A stretch of 9,387 bases of DNA from Flavobacteriaceae bacterium. Lineage in GTDB: Bacteria; Bacteroidota; Bacteroidia; Flavobacteriales; Flavobacteriaceae. Location of the stretch: the NCBI GenBank assembly GCA_015488935.1, contig WFMU01000278.1, positions 1 through 9,387 on the forward strand. The letters run 5' to 3'. Within the stretch, counting starts at the first letter, position 1; the number at the start of each line of letters is the position of its first letter. Below the pieces are notes generated by a model that was not told the origin of the DNA, searched no databases, and saw only the letters and a program-made list of their open reading frames with translations. This document shows positions 6,348-9,387 of the stretch, in pieces. The position numbers and the translations under genes were made by a program.

Positions 6348-7796
6348 ATGAGTCAAGAAATCAGAAATTTAGAACCAAAAGCATTATGGAACAATTTTAC
6401 AAATTTAAATGCTGTACCAAGACCTTCAAAAAAAGAAGAAAGAGTACGACAATTTATGGTAGATTTTGGAAATAAATTGGGACTACCTACACAAGTAGAT
6501 CCAATTGGAAACGTTATTATAAAAAAACCTGCTACAAAAGGTATGGAAAATAGAAAAACTATTGTATTGCAATCGCATTTAGATATGGTTTGTCAAAAAA
6601 ATAACGATACCAATTTTGATTTCGACACACAAGGTATTAACATGTTTGTAGATGGCGATTGGGTAAAAGCAAAAGGAACTACACTAGGAGCAGATAATGG
6701 TATTGGTGTAGCATCTATAATGAGTATATTAGAATCTAATAATATTCCACATCCAGCAATTGAAGCTCTTTTTACCATTGATGAAGAAACAGGAATGACT
6801 GGTGCTATTGGTTTACAAGGAGGTTATTTAGATGGCGAAATATTATTAAATCTAGATACCGAAGACGATGATGAAATTGGTGTTGGTTGTGCTGGTGGAA
6901 TTGATATTACAGCTACAAGAAAATACGAATTAACTCCTACATTACCAAAAAGTTTCGCTTTTAAAATTACAGTAAAAGGGTTGCAAGGTGGTCATAGTGG
7001 AATGGATATTCATAAATATTTTGGTAATGCTAATAAAATGATGAATCGTATTTTATACGCATTAAAAGAGGTTGCCTTAGTATCAGAAATTGATGGTGGA
7101 AGTTTGCGAAATGCAATTCCTAGAGAAAGTAATGCAATCATTATATGTGAAGATGAAGATAAAATGGGCGTAATTTACAATGCAATTGCACAAGATATAA
7201 AAACCGAATATGCAACAATTGAAAAAGATTTAGAAATTTTAATAGCAAAAACAACCGTTCCTAAATTTTCGATGAATAAAAAAGAACAAGACGATTTGTT
7301 AAAAGCGATTTACACTACGCATAATGGCGTTTTTAGAATGAGTCCAGATATTGAAGATTTGGTAGAAACCTCAAATAATTTGGCACGTGTTATTGTAAAA
7401 GATGGCACTATAAAAATAGGATGCCTTACACGCTCATCTGTAGAATCTGGCAAAATGGATTTGGCATATCATATAAAAAGTGGTTTTGAATTGGCAAATT
7501 TTGATGTAGAATTAAGTGGTTCTTATCCAGGATGGAAACCAAATCCAGACTCGGCAATTTTAAAAATTCTCAAAAGTATTTATAAAAATATGTTTAACGA
7601 AAAGCCTAATATTTTGGCATGTCATGCAGGATTAGAATGTGGTATTTTAGGAACTAATTATCCAGAAATGGATATGATTTCTTTTGGTCCGAACATTAGA
7701 GGAGCACACTCGCCAGACGAAAGAGTAAGCATATCTTCTACACAAAAATATTGGAACTATTTACTCGAAATTCTACAACAAATTCCCGTAAAATAA
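6348..7796 (+). CDS. pepD: Aminoacyl-histidine dipeptidase (PepD, carnosinase-like, peptidase M20C)
   Basis: This is a 482-residue cytosolic zinc dipeptidase of the M20C family, which cleaves Xaa-His and many other dipeptides in peptide turnover. The two-zinc site can be placed by family comparison. His77 is in SHLDMVCQ, bridging Asp116 in LGADNGIG, general base Glu146 and ligand Glu147 in DEETGMTGA, Asp170 in LNLDTED, and C-terminal His454 in RGAHSPDER. The segment GLQGGHSGMDIH (about 211-222) begins the lid/dimerisation domain inserted in the catalytic fold, as in other M20 enzymes. The length matches E. coli and Vibrio PepD (about 485-490). There is no signal peptide. The start ATG at 6348 has no Shine-Dalgarno sequence, which is normal for this lineage. 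It is followed by a T-rich inverted repeat (7808-7879), probably its terminator, and by a convergent gene. No promoter motif is clear, so readthrough from the nitroreductase gene is possible. Confidence 0.95.
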   Translation: MSQEIRNLEPKALWNNFTNLNAVPRPSKKEERVRQFMVDFGNKLGLPTQVDPIGNVIIKKPATKGMENRKTIVLQSHLDMVCQKNNDTNFDFDTQGINMFVDGDWVKAKGTTLGADNGIGVASIMSILESNNIPHPAIEALFTIDEETGMTGAIGLQGGYLDGEILLNLDTEDDDEIGVGCAGGIDITATRKYELTPTLPKSFAFKITVKGLQGGHSGMDIHKYFGNANKMMNRILYALKEVALVSEIDGGSLRNAIPRESNAIIICEDEDKMGVIYNAIAQDIKTEYATIEKDLEILIAKTTVPKFSMNKKEQDDLLKAIYTTHNGVFRMSPDIEDLVETSNNLARVIVKDGTIKIGCLTRSSVESGKMDLAYHIKSGFELANFDVELSGSYPGWKPNPDSAILKILKSIYKNMFNEKPNILACHAGLECGILGTNYPEMDMISFGPNIRGAHSPDERVSISSTQKYWNYLLEILQQIPVK

Positions 7797-7807
7797 ATCC
7801 TTATTAG

Positions 7808-7879
7808 AGTAAAATACAATTCCATTTATTTATACATTTTTGGCTTACATTTGGCAACATTTGTATTTTACTGTTTTTT
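7808..7879 (+). terminator. 12-bp inverted repeat plus T-run after pepD
   Basis: AGTAAAATACAA (7808-7819) and TTGTATTTTACT (7861-7872) are perfect 12-base complements enclosing 41 bases, followed by G and six T (7874-7879). The stem is A+T rich and the loop unusually long, so it is weaker than a textbook hairpin, but the position 11 bases after the pepD stop and the T-run support plus-strand termination. On the minus strand no T-run follows, so it would not clearly stop the convergent gene, though it may pair there too. Confidence 0.6.
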
Positions 7880-7898
7880 ATGTAGGGCTCACATTAAA

Positions 7899-9059
7899 TT
7901 AAAAACTATACTGAAGCCTAAGAAAAATACTATTGTTTAAGTTTTCGAACCCATGGTACTGCTTTAAGTAAAATAATTGTCCTGTAAGGTTAATATCCCA
8001 ATTTTCTTTTACAGAATAATCCAAAGAAGGCATTACAAAGAACAAGTTCATTCCTTGTCCATAAATACTAGTAATATTTCCTTTAATCCGTGGATTAAAT
8101 TCTTTGGATACTTGCACTAAATAAGAATATTTTGTTGGCATTAATTCTTTTGCAGATAAGGTATTTGTTGCAAAACTTAATACAGAAGTATTAAATGTTT
8201 CTGCTCCATTACTTGTATAAAGTGCAGATACATTTAAATACGCTCCCTTTTTAAAAAAATAATCTATCGATGTAGAAATACTCGTAACATCTTTCGTGTT
8301 TTTTTTATCTTTAAAATAAGTAGCCTCTCCTTTAAATCCAGCCTTTTTAATATTTCCTGCCCATCCTGCTCCTAAAGCAATATCTTTGTAGTAATTTGCT
8401 GCTAATATTTGAAAATCATATTTCCATTTATTAAATTTATACTTACTTGCCAATACGGTATTATTCATATCTTTTCCTGGCTTATAAGCTACGTCTATAG
8501 TTCCTTTATTGGCATAGTACTGTATTCGTAAAGCATCGGTTCCAGCTTTTTCTTGATAATCAAAATCTACTATATTATATGCATTAAATAAATCGTTGGC
8601 ATTCCATGCAAGGTTAATTCCCCAATTAATACGCTGTCTTCCAACACGAACTTCCCATTTGCCTTTAGAATAACCTAAATATGCTCTATCAAATATGGTA
8701 TGCATAACAAATGATTTTTCATTTATAATTAAAAAAGACAAATCCAATTTGCCATTATCTACCGCAATTAAATCGCCATAATTTGGTGTGTTTCTTATTG
8801 TTTTTCCGAAAAATATTCGATTACGCATACCTATTTTTGCTGTTAAGTTTTCTCCCAAAAAAGCTTTTATATTTATTCTATTATGTATTAAGTTATCAAA
8901 ATTTATGATGTCTAATTTTTGAAATGAAATAGATGGTATGTATTTTATATAGCCATCTATGGAGATATTTTCTTTTGCTTTCCATTTTGTTTTTTCTTCG
9001 TTTTGTGCGTATGTTTTCACAAATAAAAAGAAGATTAATAGGTAGATTAGTTTATTCAT
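7899..9059 (-). CDS. Predicted outer-membrane beta-barrel protein, function unknown
   Basis: This 386-residue protein has a clear Sec signal peptide: MNK, then a hydrophobic core LIYLLIFFLF, with likely cleavage after TYA (residue 18) before Gln19. The rest alternates polar and hydrophobic residues in strand-like stretches rich in Tyr, Phe, Asn and Gly. It ends in LRLQYSF, and a C-terminal Phe after alternating residues is the usual signal for outer-membrane barrel insertion. The segment at about 137-180 (VRVGRQRINWG, then NANDLFNAYNIVDFDYQEKAGTDALRIQYY) resembles the conserved core of DUF1302-like and alginate-export-like porin families, which supports a porin-type barrel of about 16 or more strands. 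The substrate is unknown. The gene is convergent with pepD and appears monocistronic in the window. It has a leader of about 84 bases with alternative hairpins. Barrel assignment is fairly safe; family assignment is tentative. Confidence 0.8.
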   Translation of the reverse strand: MNKLIYLLIFFLFVKTYAQNEEKTKWKAKENISIDGYIKYIPSISFQKLDIINFDNLIHNRINIKAFLGENLTAKIGMRNRIFFGKTIRNTPNYGDLIAVDNGKLDLSFLIINEKSFVMHTIFDRAYLGYSKGKWEVRVGRQRINWGINLAWNANDLFNAYNIVDFDYQEKAGTDALRIQYYANKGTIDVAYKPGKDMNNTVLASKYKFNKWKYDFQILAANYYKDIALGAGWAGNIKKAGFKGEATYFKDKKNTKDVTSISTSIDYFFKKGAYLNVSALYTSNGAETFNTSVLSFATNTLSAKELMPTKYSYLVQVSKEFNPRIKGNITSIYGQGMNLFFVMPSLDYSVKENWDINLTGQLFYLKQYHGFENLNNSIFLRLQYSF

Positions 9060-9093
9060 TTTTTTAAATAATCTGTTCTTTAAAAACTCATGG

Positions 9094-9145
9094 TCTCTCC
9101 ATAAGAGATTTTAATAATGCATTTTAGATTCTCTTTCTAAAATCT
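9094..9145 (-). promoter_or_regulatory. Leader of the barrel gene with alternative hairpins
   Basis: ATTTTAGA (9121-9128) pairs perfectly with TCTAAAAT (9136-9143) across 7 bases, which would be the first 23 bases of the predicted transcript. AGATTTTA (9106-9113) can instead pair with TAAAATCT (9138-9145), excluding the first stem. A third pair, TCTCT (9094-9098) with AGAGA (9104-9108), competes for part of that arm. Such an arrangement could be a switching leader or a stability hairpin, but the A+T-rich sequence makes chance pairing likely enough to keep confidence low. Confidence 0.3.
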
Positions 9146-9149
9146 TTGT

Positions 9150-9157
9150 CAAAAGTA
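9150..9157 (-). promoter_or_regulatory. Promoter -7 element TACTTTTG of the barrel gene
   Basis: On the minus strand TACTTTTG fits TAnnTTTG and would start transcription near 9143, giving a leader of roughly 84 bases before the ATG at 9059. No TTG is found 17-23 bases upstream, where the sequence is A/T tracts, so only the -7 half supports it. Confidence 0.4.
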
Positions 9158-9228
9158 TTTAAATTTACTAAAAATTTTGTTTTTTTTCTATCAAAATCAC
9201 CGTTATCCTATAAAATAATACAAAAGCC

Positions 9229-9306
9229 ATGAAATCTGATGAAACAAAAGATAATATCGCATTTATAAAATTACACCTTGTTTATAAGAAAATGAATTAT
9301 ATCTAA
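9229..9306 (+). CDS. Doubtful 25-codon small ORF
   Basis: An ATG at 9229 opens a frame of 25 codons (MKSDETKDNIAF, then IKLHLVYKKMNYI) ending in TAA. The first half is charged and the second half amphipathic, and a run of ten T (9324-9333) follows 17 bases after the stop. There is no recognisable promoter, ribosome site or known family, and short ORFs are expected by chance. It is the only plus-strand reading frame I would flag in the final 328 bases, which otherwise hold the leader of the barrel gene and an edge repeat. Confidence 0.15.
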   Translation: MKSDETKDNIAFIKLHLVYKKMNYI

Positions 9307-9341
9307 TAAAAAATAACTGTAACTTTTTTTTTTAAGTAAAT

Positions 9342-9384
9342 CTGTTTTGGCAAAACAGCTTTACCCAAAACAACGCTACCCAAA
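9342..9384 (-). repeat. 15-bp-period repeat with 17-bp palindrome at the window edge
   Basis: On the minus strand TTTGGGTA starts at 9384 and again at 9369, and a third TTTG unit starts at 9354, giving a 15-base period. The first two units agree at about 12 of 15 positions. The third unit merges into the palindrome CTGTTTTG-G-CAAAACAG (9342-9358, plus strand). One minus-strand frame is open from the window edge and reads LGSVVLGKAVLPKQIY in five-residue steps before a TAG at 9305-9303. It could be the end of a truncated gene or a non-coding repeat; the window ends too soon to decide. Confidence 0.4.
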
Positions 9385-9387
9385 TAC

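Noticed and set aside
7846..7853. Plus-strand TACATTTG between pepD and the convergent barrel gene
   Set aside because: It lies inside the loop of the terminator-like repeat and no plus-strand gene follows; the downstream gene is on the minus strand.
1..9387. Search for CRISPR arrays, transposases, integrase sites, tRNA or rRNA genes and toxin or defence genes
   Set aside because: No spaced direct repeats, transposase motifs, cloverleaf or defence-type domains were seen; the intact genes are housekeeping or envelope functions.

Overview
This window looks like a piece of chromosome from the Bacteroidota, most likely the family Flavobacteriaceae. The sequence is strongly A+T rich and start codons are preceded by A-rich stretches with no clear Shine-Dalgarno sequence. 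Several gene starts carry the Bacteroidota-type -7 promoter motif TAnnTTTG. The gene content also fits: a DUF4199 membrane protein, a short SRP RNA with a GGAA tetraloop, an M20C dipeptidase and a signal-peptide-bearing beta-barrel protein ending in Phe. The assignment is by inference from family knowledge; no ribosomal marker gene is present.

Left part (1-415): no protein gene is visible. Two intergenic inverted repeats lie at 41-59 and 146-164. A complete SRP (4.5S-like) RNA gene lies on the minus strand (205-298), with its own promoter (303-332) and a terminal stem plus U-run. It is divergent from the first protein gene.

Middle part (416-5563, all plus strand): DUF4199 membrane protein, then a polyprenyl-phosphate-type family 2 glycosyltransferase (8 bp apart), then a 91-bp gap holding a promoter-like site. 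A phosphoglucomutase/phosphomannomutase and an MsbA-like ABC exporter follow, joined as TAAATG. Together these make a plausible envelope-glycan or lipid supply set: the mutase makes hexose-1-phosphate, the glycosyltransferase charges a lipid carrier, and the exporter flips a lipid-like substrate. That functional link is inference from adjacency.

Right part (5634-7796, plus strand): a nitroreductase-family flavoprotein and an aminoacyl-histidine dipeptidase (PepD, peptidase M20C), separated by an 84-bp spacer rich in short palindromes. The dipeptidase gene is followed by a 12-bp inverted repeat with a T-run, probably its terminator. Convergent to it, on the minus strand (7899-9059), is an outer-membrane beta-barrel protein of unknown substrate, with a leader that can form alternative hairpins. 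The last 328 bases (9060-9387) hold that leader, a doubtful 25-codon ORF, and a 15-bp-period repeat with a palindrome at the window edge.

Overall this is ordinary housekeeping and envelope gene content. I see no defence system, mobile element, CRISPR array, tRNA or rRNA. The points worth a second look are the two related palindromic repeats, the leader of the barrel gene, the barrel protein itself and the repeat at the right edge.
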